From: Hydractinia symbiolongicarpus
Taxonomy: Eukaryota > Cnidaria > Hydrozoa > Anthoathecata > Hydractiniidae
Assembly: GCF_029227915.1 (NCBI RefSeq)
Contig: NC_079876.1
Location: 5,086,001 to 5,150,000, forward strand
Direction: 5' to 3'
Length of the DNA stretch: 64,000 nucleotides
The number at the start of each line of letters is the position of its first letter. Positions within the stretch are counted from its first letter, which is position 1. The position numbers and the translations under genes were made by a program. The notes under the pieces are model-generated. The model searched no databases. It was not told the origin of the DNA and saw nothing but the letters and a program-made list of their open reading frames with translations. Of this stretch, positions 38,001 through 52,100 are shown piece after piece.

Positions 38001-40982
38001 GATTGGTCCCACAGTAAAGAACGACTTATTCATCTAAATTTTTAAATAAAGTGCTACCACAACGCCCAGTGTAATCGCTGATTTCCGGCAATCACGTCAA
38101 ATTAAGAAGAATGTTTTTTCTTGGAGTCCATTTGTGTCATTTATCACATTGTTCAGGTCACGGTCCAAACTGAGTTCAATTAAGTCCCACAGTCAATCGT
38201 TTCACTGTTAAAAGCGATGCAACCTAGTAATATCAGACAATTATCGCTAAATACATGTTGGTACGAAAATGTGACCCAACCGTTGAAACTCAAACGGACT
38301 GACACCGTTAAAAAGTCAATGAAATGTAGTTTTTGAAACTGTTGCAATTTCTTCAGCGCGTGATAACGGATAGGATTGGTCCCACTGAAAAGAACGACTT
38401 ATTTATCTAAACTTTTATATAAAGCGCTACCACAACGCCCAGTGTAATCGCTGATTTCCGGCAATCACGTCAAATTAAGAAGAATGTTTTTTCTTGGAGT
38501 CCATTTGTGTCATTTATCACATTGATCAGGTCACGGTCCAAAATCAGTTCAATTATGTGCCACAGTCAATCGCTTCACTGTTAAAAGCCATACAACCTAG
38601 TAATATCAGAAAAATATCGCTAAATACATGTTGGTACGAATATGTGACCCAACCGTTGTAACTCAAACGGATTAACACCGTTAGAAAGTCAATGAAATGT
38701 AGTTTTTGAAACTGTTGCTATTTCTTCAGCGCGTGATAACGGATAGGATAGGTCCCACTGAAAAGAACGACTTATTAATCTAAATTTTTAAATGAAGCGC
38801 TACCACAGCGCCCAGTGTAATCGCTGAGTTCCGGCAATCACGTCAAATTAAGAAGAATGTTATTTCTTGGAGTCCAATTGTATCACTTATAACATTTATA
38901 AGTTCACGGTCCAAAATCAGTTCAATTATGTGCCACAGTCAATCGTTTCACTTTTAAAAGCGATGCAATCTAGTAATATCAGAAAAATATCGCTAAATAT
39001 ATGTTGGTAAGAATATGTGACCCAACCATTGTAAATCAAACGGACTGACACCGTTAGAAAGTCAATGAAGTATAGTTTTGGAAACTGTCGCTATTTCTTC
39101 AGCGCGCGATAACGGATAGGATTGGTTCCACAGTAAAGAAGGACTTATTTATCTAAATTTAAATGAAGCGCTACCACAGCGCCCAGTGTAATCGCTTATT
39201 GCGGTAATCACGTCAAATTAAGAAGAATGTTTTATCTTGGAGTCCATTTGTGTCATCTATCACATTGATCAGGTCACAGTCCAAAGTTAGTTCAATTAAG
39301 TCCAACAGTCAATCGTTTCACTGTTAAAAGCGATGCAACGTAGTAATATCAGATAAATATCGCTAAATACATGTTGGTACGAATATGTGACCCAACCGTT
39401 AAAACTCAAACGAACTGACACCGTTAGAAAGTCAATGAAATGTAGTTTTTGAAATTGTCGCTATTTCTTCAGCGCGCGATAACGGATAGGATTGGTCCCA
39501 CACAAAAAAACGACTTATTTATCTAAATTTTTAAATAAAGCGCTACTACAGCGCCCAGTGTAATAGCTGATGTCCGGCAATCACGTCAAATTAAGAAGAA
39601 TGTTCTTTCTTGGAGTCCAATTGTCTCACTTTCACATTTATAAGGTCACAGTCCATAATCAGTTGAATTAATTCCCACAGCAATCGTTTCACTGTTAAAA
39701 TCCATACAACCTAGTAATATCAGAAAAATATCGCTAAGTACATGTTGGTACGAATATGTGACCCAACCGTTGTAACTCAAACGGATTGACACCGTTAGAA
39801 CGTCAATGAAGTGTAGTTTTTGAAACTGTCGCTATTTCTTCAGCGCGCGATAACGATAGGATTGGTCCCACAGTAAAAAACGACTTATTTATCTAAATTT
39901 TTAAATAAGGTGCTACCACAACGCCTAGTGTAATCGCTGAGCTCCGGCAATCACGTCAAATTAAGAAGAATGTTTTTTCTTGGAGTCCATTTGTGTCATT
40001 TATCACATTGATCATGTGCCGGTCCAAAGTTAGTTCAATTAAGTCCAACAGTCAATCGTTTCACTGTTAAAAGCGATGCAACCTAGTAATATCAGATAAA
40101 TATCGCTAAATACATGTTGGTACGAATATGTGACCCAACCGTTAAAACTCAAACGAACTGACACCGTTAGAAAGTCAATGAAATGTAGTTTTTGAAATTG
40201 TCGCTATTTCTTCAGCGCGCGATAACGGATAGGATTGGTCCCACACAAAAAAACGACTTATTTATCTAAATTTTTAAATAAAGCGCTACTACAGCGCCCA
40301 GTGTAATAGCTGATGTCCGGCAATCACGTCAAATTAAGAAGAATGTTCTTTCTTGGAGTCCAATTGTCTCACTTTCACATTTATAAGGTCACAGTCCATA
40401 ATCAGTTGAATTAATTCCCACAGCAATCGTTTCACTGTTAAAATCCATACAACCTAGTAATATCAGAAAAATATCGCTAAGTACATGTTGGTACGAATAT
40501 GTGACCCAACCGTTGTAACTCAAACGGATTGACACCGTTAGAACGTCAATGAAGTGTAGTTTTTGAAACTGTCGCTATTTCTTCAGCGCGCGATAACGAT
40601 AGGATTGGTCCCACAGTAAAAAACGACTTATTTATCTAAATTTTTAAATAAGGTGCTACCACAACGCCTAGTGTAATCGCTGAGCTCCGGCAATCACGTC
40701 AAATTAAGAAGAATGTTTTTTCTTGGAGTCCATTTGTGTCATTTATCACATTGATCATGTGCCGGTCCAAAGTTAGTTCAATTAAGTCCCACAGTCAATC
40801 GTTTCACTTTTAAAGGCGATGCAACCTAGTAATATTAGATAAATATCGCTAAATACATGTTGCTACGAAAATGTGACCCAACCGTTGAAACTCAAACGGA
40901 CTGACACCGTTACAAAGTCAATGAAATGTAGTTTTTGAAGCTGTAGCTACTTCTTCAGCGCGCGATAACGGCTAGGATTGGT
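35028..40982 (+). repeat. Satellite segment G: irregular units with a 743-bp dimer duplication
   Basis: Units start at 35028, 35401, 35774, 36147, 36517, 36890, 37262, 37635, 38008, 38381, 38754, 39127, 39497, 39867, 40240 and 40610. The pair 39497/39867 is repeated at 40240/40610 (743 bp), with shared rare variants: CCCACACAAAAAAACG, AAAATCCATACAACC, TAACGATAGG and GATCATGTGCCGG. An older version of the same pair lies at 36147/36517, 3350 bp upstream. Units at 35774 and 38754 also share the rare GGATAGGATAGGTCCCACTG ending. The open frame at 35887-36102 lies inside this satellite and is a chance frame. Confidence 0.82.
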
Positions 40983-43900
40983 CCCACAGAAAAATTTGAC
41001 TTATTTATCTAATTTTTTAAATGAAGTGCTACCACAGCGCCTAGTGTAATCGCTGAGTTCCGGCAATCACGTCAAACTAAGAGGAATGTTATTTCTTGGA
41101 GTCCAATTATCTCAATTATAACATTTATAAGGTCACAGTCCAAAATCAGTTCAATTATGTGCCACAGTCAATCGTTTTACTGTTAAAAGCCATACAACCT
41201 AGTAATATTAGAAAAATATCGCTAAATACATGTTGGTACGAATATGTGACCCAACCGTTGTAACTCAAACGGATTAACACCGTTAGAAAGTCAATGAAAT
41301 GTAGTTTTTGAAACTGTCGCTATTTCTTCAGCGTGCGATAACGGATAGGATTGATCCCACAGAAAAGAACGACTTATTTATCTAAATTTTTATATGAAGC
41401 GCTACCACAGCGCCCCGTGTAATAGCTGATTTGCAGTAATCAAGTCAAATTAAGAAGAACGTTTTTTCTAGGAGTCAATTTGTGTCATCTATCACATTGA
41501 TCAGGTCACAGTCCAAAGTTAGTTCAATTAAGTACCACACTCAATCGTTTCACTGTTAAAAGCGATGCAACCTAGTAATATCAGATAAATATCGCTAAAT
41601 ACATGTTGGTACAAATATGTGACCCAACTGTTGAAACTCAAACGAACTGACACCGTTAGAAAGTCAATGAAATTTAGTTTTAGAAACTGTCGCTATTTCT
41701 TCAGCGCCCGATAACGGCCAGGATTGGTCCCACAGTAAAAAATAACTTATTAATCTACATTTTTAATTGAAGCGCTACACACAGGGCCCAGTGAAATCGC
41801 TGAGTTTTGGCAATCATTTCAAATTAAGAAGAATGTTATTTCTTGGAGTCCAATTGTCTCACTTTCACATTTATAAGGTCACAGTCCATAATCAGTTCAA
41901 TTAAGTCTCACAGTCAATCGTTTCACTGTTAAAAGCCATACAACCTAGTAATATCAGACAATTATCGCTAAATACATGTTGGTACGAAAATGTGACCCAA
42001 CCGTTGAAACTCAAACGGACTGACACCGTTAAAAAGTCAATGAAATGTAGTTTTTGAAGTTGTCGCTATTTCTTCAGCGCGTGATAACGGCTAGGATTGG
42101 TCCCACATTAAAAAATGACTTTTTATCTAATTTTTTAAATGAAGCGCTACCACAGCGCCCAGTGTAATCACTGAGTTCCGGCAATCACGTCAAATTAAGA
42201 AGAATGTTATTTCTTGGAGTCCAATTGTCTCACTTATAACATTTATAAAGTCACGGTCCAAAATCAGTTCAATTATGTGCCACAGTCAATCGTTTCACTG
42301 TTAAAAGCCATACAACCTAGTAATATCAGAAAAATATCGCTAAATACATGTTGGTACGAATATGTGACCCAACCGTTGTAACTCAAACGGATTAACACCG
42401 TTAGAAAGTCAATGAAATGTAGTTTTTAAAACTGTCGCTATTTCTTCAGCGCGCGATAACGGATAGGATTGGTCCCACAGAAAAGAACGACTTATTTATC
42501 TAAATTTTTAAATGAAGCGGTACCACAGCGCCCAGTGTAATCGCTGATTTGCGGTAATCACGTCAAATTAAGAAAATGTTTTTTCTTGGAGTCCATTTGT
42601 GTCATCTATCACATTGATCAGGTCACAGTCCAAAGTTAGTTGAATTAAGTCCCAGAGTCAATCGTTTCACTGTTAAAAGCGATGCAATCTAGTAATATCA
42701 GATAAATATCGCTAAATACATGTTGGTACGAATAAGTGACCCAACCGTTAAAACTCAAACGAACTGACACCGTTTGAAAGTCAATGAAATGTAGTTTTTG
42801 AAACTGTCGCTATTTCTTCAGCGCACGATAACGGCCAGGATTGGTCCAACAGTTAAAATGACTTATTAATCTAAATTTTTAATGGAAGCGCTACCACAGC
42901 GCCCAGTGAAATCGCTGAGTTTCGGCAATCATTTCAAATTAAGAAGAATGTTATTTCTTGGAGTCCAATTGTCTTACTTTCACATTTATAAGGTCACAGT
43001 CCATAATCAGTTCAATTAAGTCTCACAGTCAATCGTTTCACTGTTAAAAGCCATACAACCTAGTAATATCAGAAAAATATCGCTAAATACATGTTGGTAC
43101 GAATATGTGACCCAACCATTGTAAATCAAACGGACTGACACCGTTAGAAAGTCAATGAAGTGTAGTTTTGGAAACTGTCGCTATTTCTTCAGCGCGCGAT
43201 AACGGATAGGATTGGTCCCACAGTAAAGAACGACTTATTTATCTAAATTTTTATATAAAGCGCTACCACAACGCCCAGTGTAATCGCTGAGCTCCGGCAA
43301 TCACGTCAAATTAAGAAAATGTTTTTTCTTGGAGTCCATTTGTGTCATCTATCACATTGATCAGGTCACAGTCCAAAGTTAGTTCAATTAAGTCCCAGAG
43401 TCAATCGTTTCACTGTTAAAAGCGATGCAATCTAGTAATATCAGATAAATATCGCTAAATACATGTTGGTACGAAAATGTGACCTAACCGTTGAAACTCA
43501 AACGGACTGACACCGTTACAAAGTCAATGAAATGTAGTTTTTGAAGCTGTAGCTACTTCTTCAGCGCGCGATAACGGCTAGGATTGGTCCCACAGTAAAA
43601 TTTGACTTATTTATCTAATTTTTTAAATGAAGTGCTACCACAGCGCCTAGTGTAATCGCTGAGTTCCGGCAATCACGTCAAACTAAGAAGAATGTTATTT
43701 CTTGGAGTCCAATTATCTCAATTATAACATTTATAAGGTCACAGTCCAAAATCAGTTCAATTATGTGCCACAGTCAATCGTTTTACTGTTAAAAGCCATA
43801 CAACCTAGTAATATTAGAAAAATATCGCTAAATACATGTTGGTACGAATATGTGACCCAACCGTTGTAACTCAAACGGATTAACACCGTTAGAAAGTCAA

Positions 43901-46194
43901 TGAAATGTAGTTTTTGAAACTGTCGCTATTTCTTCAGCGTGCGATAACGGATAGGATTGATCCCACAGAAAAGAACGACTTATTTATCTAAATTTTTATA
44001 TGAAGCGCTACCACAGCGCCCCGTGTAATAGCTGATTTGCAGTAATCAAGTCAAATTAAGAAGAACGTTTTTTCTAGGAGTCAATTTGTGTCATCTATCA
44101 CATTGATCAGGTCACAGTCCAAAGTTAGTTCAATTAAGTACCACACTCAATCGTTTCACTGTTAAAAGCGATGCAACCTAGTAATATCAGATAAATATCG
44201 CTAAATACATGTTGGTACAAATATGTGACCCAACTGTTGAAACTCAAACGAACTGACACCGTTAGAAAGTCAATGAAATTTAGTTTTAGAAACTGTCGCT
44301 ATTTCTTCAGCGCCCGATAACGGCCAGGATTGGTCCCACAGTAAAAAATAACTTATTAATCTACATTTTTAATTGAAGCGCTACACACAGGGCCCAGTGA
44401 AATCGCTGAGTTTTGGCAATCATTTCAAATTAAGAAGAATGTTATTTCTTGGAGTCCAATTGTCTCACTTTCACATTTATAAGGTCACAGTCCATAATCA
44501 GTTCAATTAAGTCTCACAGTCAATCGTTTCACTGTTAAAAGCCATACAACCTAGTAATATCAGACAATTATCGCTAAATACATGTTGGTACGAAAATGTG
44601 ACCCAACCGTTGAAACTCAAACGGACTGACACCGTTAAAAAGTCAATGAAATGTAGTTTTTGAAGTTGTCGCTATTTCTTCAGCGCGTGATAACGGCTAG
44701 GATTGGTCCCACATTAAAAAATGACTTTTTATCTAATTTTTTAAATGAAGCGCTACCACAGCGCCCAGTGTAATCACTGAGTTCCGGCAATCACGTCAAA
44801 TTAAGAAGAATGTTATTTCTTGGAGTCCAATTGTCTCACTTATAACATTTATAAAGTCACGGTCCAAAATCAGTTCAATTATGTGCCACAGTCAATCGTT
44901 TCACTGTTAAAAGCCATACAACCTAGTAATATCAGAAAAATATCGCTAAATACATGTTGGTACGAATATGTGACCCAACCGTTGTAACTCAAACGGATTA
45001 ACACCGTTAGAAAGTCAATGAAATGTAGTTTTTAAAACTGTCGCTATTTCTTCAGCGCGCGATAACGGATAGGATTGGTCCCACAGAAAAGAACGACTTA
45101 TTTATCTAAATTTTTAAATGAAGCGGTACCACAGCGCCCAGTGTAATCGCTGATTTGCGGTAATCACGTCAAATTAAGAAAATGTTTTTTCTTGGAGTCC
45201 ATTTGTGTCATCTATCACATTGATCAGGTCACAGTCCAAAGTTAGTTCAATTAACTCCCAGAGTCAATCGTTTCACTGTTAAAAGCGATGCAATCTAGTA
45301 ATATCAGATAAATATCGCTAAATACATGTTGGTACGAATATGTGACCCAACCGTTAAAACTCAAACGAACTGACACCGTTTGAAAGTCAATGAAATGTAG
45401 TTTTTGAAACTGTCGCTATTTCTTCAGCGCACGATAACGGCCAGGATTGGTCCAACAGTTAAAATGACTTATTAATCTAAATTTTTAATGGAAGCGCTAC
45501 CACAGCGCCCAGTGAAATCGCTGAGTTTCGGCAATCATTTCAAATTAAGAAGAAAGTTATTTCTTGGAGTCCAATTGTCTTACTTTCACATTTATAAGGT
45601 CACAGTCCATAATCAGTTCAATTAAGTCTCACAGTCAATCGTTTCACTGTTAAAAGCCATACAACCTAGTAATATCAGAAAAATATCGCTAAATACATGT
45701 TGGTACGAATATGTGACCCAACCATTGTAAATCAAACGGACTGACACCGTTAGAAAGTCAATGAAGTGTAGTTTTGGAAACTGTCGCTATTTCTTCAGCG
45801 TGCGATAACGGATAGGATTGGTCCCACAGTAAAGAACGACTTATTTATCTAAATTTTTATATAAAGCGCTACCACAACGCCCAGTGTAATCGCTGAGCTC
45901 CGGCAATCACGTCAAATTAAGAAAATGTTTTTTCTTGGAGTCCATTTGTGTCATCTATCACATTGATCAGGTCACAGTCCAAAGTTAGTTCAATTAAGTC
46001 CCAGAGTCAATCGTTTCACTGTTAAAAGCGATGCAATCTAGTAATATCAGATAAATATCGCTAAATACATGTTGGTACGAATATGTGACCCAACCGTTGA
46101 AACTCAAACGAACTGACACTGTTTGAAAGTCAATGAAATGTAGTTTTTGAAACTGTCGCTATTTCTTCAGCGCACGATAACGGCCAGGATTGGT
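40983..46194 (+). repeat. Satellite segment H: second seven-unit duplication, 2606-bp period
   Basis: Units start at 40983, 41356, 41729, 42102, 42474, 42846 and 43217, then at 43589, 43962, 44335, 44708, 45080, 45452 and 45823, each exactly 2606 bp after its partner. Shared rare variants include CTACACACAGGGCCC, GAAGAACGTTTTTTCTAGG, GAAGCGGTACCAC and GGTCCAACAGTTAAAATG. The few differences include GTTGAATTAAGTCCC near 42642 against GTTCAATTAACTCCC near 45248, and AATAAGTGAC against AATATGTGAC. The left junction lies in the second half of the unit at 40610, which matches the second half of the unit at 43217. Confidence 0.9.
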
Positions 46195-49184
46195 CCAACA
46201 GTTAAAATGACTTATTAATCTAAATTTTTAATGGAAGCGCTACCACAGCGCCCAGTGAAATCGCTGAGTTTCGGCAATCATTTCAAATTAAGAAGAATGT
46301 TATTTCTTGGAGTCCAATTGTCTTACTTTCACATTTATAAGGTCACAGTCCATAATCAGTTCAATTAAGTCTCACAGTCAATCGTTTCACTGTTAAAAGC
46401 CATACAACCTAGTAATATCAGAAAAATATCGCTAAATACATGTTGGTACGAATATGTGACCCAACCATTGTAAATCAAACGGACTGACACCGTTAGAAAG
46501 TCAATGAAGTGTAGTTTTGGAAACTGTCGCTATTTCTTCAGCGCGCGATAACGGATAGGATTGGTCCCACAGTAAAGAACGACTTATTTATCTAAATTTT
46601 TATATAAAGCGCTACCACAACGCCCAGTGTAATCGCTGAGCTCCGGCAATCACGTCAAATTAAGAAGAATGTTTTTTCTTGGAGTCCATTTGTGTCATTT
46701 ATCACATTGATCAGGTCACGGTCCAAAGTTAGTTCAATTAAGTCCCACAGTCAATCGTTTCACTGTTGAAGGCGATGCAACCTAGTAATATTAGATAAAT
46801 ATCGCTAAATACATGTTGGTACGAAAATGTGACCCAACCGTTGAAACTCAAACGGACTGACACCGTTAAAAAGTCAATGAAATGTAGTTTTTGAAGCTGT
46901 AGCTACTTCTTCAGCGCGCGATAACGGCTAGGATTGGTCCCACAGTAAAATTTGACTTATTTATCTACTTTTTTAAATGAAGTGCTACCACAGCGCCCAG
47001 TGTAATCGCTGAGTTTCGCCAATCACGTCAAACTAAGAAGAATGTTATTTCTTGGAGTCCAATTGTCTCAATTATAACATTGATCAGGTCACAGTCCAAA
47101 GTTAGTTCAATTAAGTACCACAGTCAATCGTTTCACTGTTAAAAGCGATGCAACTTAGCAATATCAGATAAATATCGCTAAATACATGTTGGTACGAATA
47201 TGTGACCCAACCGTTGAAACTCAAACGAACTGACACCGTTTGAAAGTCAATGAAATGTAGTTTTTGAAACTGTCGCTATTTCTTCAGCGCACGATAACGG
47301 CCAGGATTGGTCCAACAGTTAAAATGACTTATTAATCTAAATTTTTAATGGAAGCGCTACCACAGCGCCCAGTGAAATCGCTGAGTTTCGGCAATCATTT
47401 CAAATTAAGAAGAAAGTTATTTCTTGGAGTCCAATTGTCTTACTTTCACATTTATAAGGTCACAGTCCATAATCAGTTCAATTAAGTCTCACAGTCAATC
47501 GTTTCACTGTTAAAAGCCATACAACCTAGTAATATCAGAAAAATATCGCTAAATACATGTTGGTACGAATATGTGACCCAACCATTGTAAATCAAACGGA
47601 CTGACACCGTTAGAAAGTCAATGAAGTGTAGTTTTGGAAACTGTCGCTATTTCTTCAGCGTGCGATAACGGATAGGATTGGTCCCACAGTAAAGAACGAC
47701 TTATTTATCTAAATTTTTATATAAAGCGCTACCACAACGCCCAGTGTAATCGCTGAGCTCCGGCAATCACGTCAAATTAAGAAAATGTTTTTTCTTGGAG
47801 TCCATTTGTGTCATCTATCACATTGATCAGGTCACAGTCCAAAGTTAGTTCAATTAAGTCCCAGAGTCAATCGTTTCACTGTTAAAAGCGATGCAATCTA
47901 GTAATATCAGATAAATATCGCTAAATACATGTTGGTACGAATATGTGACCCAACCGTTGAAACTCAAACGAACTGACACTGTTTGAAAGTCAATGAAATG
48001 TAGTTTTTGAAACTGTCGCTATTTCTTCAGCGCACGATAACGGCCAGGATTGGTCCAACAGTTAAAATGACTTATTAATCTAAATTTTTAATGGAAGCGC
48101 TACCACAGCGCCCAGTGAAATCGCTGAGTTTCGGCAATCATTTCAAATTAAGAAGAATGTTATTTCTTGGAGTCCAATTGTCTTACTTTCACATTTATAA
48201 GGTCACAGTCCATAATCAGTTCAATTAAGTCTCACAGTCAATCGTTTCACTGTTAAAAGCCATACAACCTAGTAATATCAGAAAAATATCGCTAAATACA
48301 TGTTGGTACGAATATGTGACCCAACCATTGTAAATCAAACGGACTGACACCGTTAGAAAGTCAATGAAGTGTAGTTTTGGAAACTGTCGCTATTTCTTCA
48401 GCGCGCGATAACGGATAGGATTGGTCCCACAGTAAAGAACGACTTATTTATCTAAATTTTTATATAAAGCGCTACCACAACGCCCAGTGTAATCGCTGAG
48501 CTCCGGCAATCACGTCAAATTAAGAAGAATGTTTTTTCTTGGAGTCCATTTGTGTCATTTATCACATTGATCAGGTCACGGTCCAAAGTTAGTTCAATTA
48601 AGTCCCACAGTCAATCGTTTCACTGTTGAAGGCGATGCAACCTAGTAATATTAGATAAATATCGCTAAATACATGTTGGTACGAAAATGTGACCCAACCG
48701 TTGAAACTCAAACGGACTGACACCGTTAAAAAGTCAATGAAATGTAGTTTTTGAAGCTGTAGCTACTTCTTCAGCGCGCGATAACGGCTAGGATTGGTCC
48801 CACAGTAAAATTTGACTTATTTATCTACTTTTTTAAATGAAGTGCTACCACAGCGCCCAGTGTAATCGCTGAGTTTCGCCAATCACGTCAAACTAAGAAG
48901 AATGTTATTTCTTGGAGTCCAATTGTCTCAATTATAACATTGATCAGGTCACAGTCCAAAGTTAGTTCAATTAAGTACCACAGTCAATCGTTTCACTGTT
49001 AAAAGCGATGCAACTTAGCAATATCAGATAAATATCGCTAAATACATGTTGGTACGAATATGTGACCCAACCGTTGAAACTCAAACGAACTGACACCGTT
49101 TGAAAGTCAATGAAATGTAGTTTTTGAAACTGTCGCTATTTCTTCAGCGCACGATAACGGCCAGGATTGGTCCAACAGTTAAAA
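45357..49184 (+). repeat. Satellite segment I: near-perfect five-unit duplication, 1860-bp period
   Basis: Units start at 45452, 45823, 46195, 46566 and 46939, and again at 47312, 47683, 48055, 48426 and 48799. Reading the two copies side by side, I found no difference from about 45357 to 47324 against 47217 to 49184. The run ends at a G/A difference on the left (GTTGAAAC against GTTAAAAC, 47216 against 45356) and at an extra A on the right (TTAAAAATG against TTAAAATG). This is the youngest large event I can see, unless it reflects an assembly artefact. It overlaps the right end of segment H and followed it. Confidence 0.92.
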
Positions 49185-52100
49185 ATGACTTATTAATCTA
49201 AATTTTTAATGAAAGCGCTACCACAGCGCCCAGTGAAATCGCTGAGTTTCGGCAATTATTTCAAATTTAGAAGAATGTTATTTCTTGGAGTCCAATTGTC
49301 TTACTTTCACATTTATAAGGTCACAGTCCATAATCAGTTCAATTAAGTCTCACAGTCAATCCTTTCACTGTTAAAAGCCATACAACCTAGTAATATCAGA
49401 AAAATATCGCTAAATACATGTTGGTACGAATATGTGACCCAACCATTGTAAATCAAACGAACTGACACCGTTAGAAAGTCAATGAAGTGTAGTTTTGGAA
49501 ACTGTCGCTATTTCTTCAGCGCGCGATAACGGATAGGATTGGTCCCACAGTAAAGAACGACTTATTTATCTAAATTTTTATATAAAGCGCTACCACAACG
49601 CCCAGTGTAATCGCTGATTTCCGGCAATCACTTCAAATTAAGAAGAATGTTTTTTCTTGGAGTCCATTTGTGTCATTTATCACATTGATCAGGTCACGGT
49701 CCAAAATCAGTTCAATTATGTGCCACAGTCAATCGTTTCACTGTTAAAAGCCGTACAACCTAGTAATATCAGAAAAATATCGCTAAATACATGTTGGTAC
49801 GAATATGTGACCCAACCGTTGTAACTCAAACAGATTAACACCGTTATAAAGTCAATGAAATGTAGTTTTTGAAACTGTTGCTATTTCTTCAGCGCGTGAT
49901 AACGGATAGGATTGGTCCCACTGAAAAGAACGACTTATTTATCTAAATTTTTAAATGAAGCGCTACCACAGCGCCCAGTGTAATCGCTAAGTTCCGGCAA
50001 TCACGTCAAATTAAGAAGAATGTTATTTCTTGGAGTCCAATTGTCTCACTTATAACATTTATAAGGTCACGGTCCAAAATCAGTTCAATTATGTGCCACA
50101 GTCAATCGTTTCACTGTTAAAAGCGATGCAATCTAGTAATATCAGAAAAATGTCGCTAAATACATGTTGGTACGAATATGTGACCCAACCGTTGTAACTC
50201 AAACGGATTAACACCGTTAGAAAGTCAATGAAATGTAGTTTTTGAAACTGTTGCTATTTCTTCAGCGCGTGAAAACGGATAGGATTGGTCCCACTAAAAA
50301 GAACGACTTATTTATCTAAATTTTTAAATGAAGCGCTACCACAGCGCCCAGTGTAATCGCTTATTGCGGTAATCACGTCAAATTAAGAAGAATGTTTTAT
50401 CTTGGAGTCCATTTGTGTCATCTATCACATTGATCAGGTCACAGTCCAAAGTTAGTTCAATTAAGTCCCACAGTCAATCGTTTCACCGTTAAAAGCGATG
50501 CAACCTAGTAATATCAGATAAATATCGCTAAATACATGTTGGTACGAATATGTGACCCAACCGTTAAAACTCAAACGAACTGAAACCGTTAGCAAGTCAA
50601 TGAAATGTAGTTTTTGAAACTGTCGCTATTTCTTCAGCGCGCGATAACGGATAGGATTGGTCCCACAGAAAAAAACGATTTATTTATCTAAATTTTTAAA
50701 TAAAGCGCTACTACAGCGCCCAGTGTAATAGCTGATTTCTGGCAATTACGTCAAATTAAGAAGAATGTTCTTTCTTGGAGTCCAATTGTCTCACTTTCAC
50801 ATTTATAAGGTCACAGTCCATAATCAGTTGAAATAAATCCCACAGCAATCGTTTCACTGTTAAAAGCCATACAACCTAGTAATATCAGAAAAATATCGCT
50901 AAGTACATGTTGGTACGAATATGTGACCCAACCGTTGTAACTCAAACGGATTGACACCGTTAGAACTTCAATGAAGTGTAGTTTTTGAAACTGTCGCTAT
51001 TTCTTCAGCGCGCGATAACGGAGAGGATTGGTCCCACAGTAAAAAACGACTTATTTATCTAAATTTTTAAATAAGGTGCTACCACAACGCCTAGTGTAAT
51101 CGCTGAGCTCCGGCAATCACGTCAAATTAAGAAGAATGTTTTTTCTTGGAGTCCATTTGTGTCATTTATCACATTGATCAGGTCACGGTCCAAAGTTAGT
51201 TCAATTAAGTCCCACAGTCAATCGTTTCACTGTTGAAGGCGATGCAACCTAGTAATATTAGATAAATATCGCTAAATACATGTTGGTACGAAAATGTGAC
51301 CCAACCGTTGAAACTCAAACGGACTGACACCGTTAAAAAGTCAATGAAATGTAGTTTTTGAAGCTGTCGCTATTTCTTCAGCGCACGATAACGGCCAGTA
51401 TTGATCCAACAGTTAAAAATGACTTATTAATCTAAATTTTTAATGGAAGCGCTACCACAGAGCCCAGTGAAATCGCTGAGTTTCGGCAATTATTTCAAAT
51501 TAAGAAGAATGTTATTTCTTGGAGTCCAATTGTCTTACTTTCACATTTATAAGGTCACAGTCCATAATCAGTTCAATTAAGTCTCACAGTCAATCGTTTC
51601 ACTGTTAAAAGCCATACAACCTAGTAATATCAGAAAAATATCGCTAAATACATGTTGGTACGAATATGTGACCCAACCATTGTAAATCAAACGGACTGAC
51701 ACCGTTAGAAAGTCAATGAAGTGTAGTTTTGGAAACTGTCGCTATTTCTTCAGCGCGCGATAACGGATAGGATTGGTCCCACAGTAAAGAACAACTTATT
51801 TATCTAAATTTTTATATAAAGCGATACCACAACGCCCAGTGTAATCGCTGATTTCCGGCAATCACGTCAAATTAAGAAGAATGTTTTTTCTTGGAGTCCA
51901 TTTGAGTCATTTATCACATTGATCAGGTCACGGTCCAAAATCAGTTCAATTATGTGCCACAGTCAATCGTTTCACTGTTAAAAGCCATACAACCTAGTAA
52001 TATCAGAAAAATATCGCTAAATACATGTTTGTACGAATATGTGACCCAACCGTTGTAACTCAAACGGATTAACACCGTTAGAAAGTCAATGAAATGTAGT

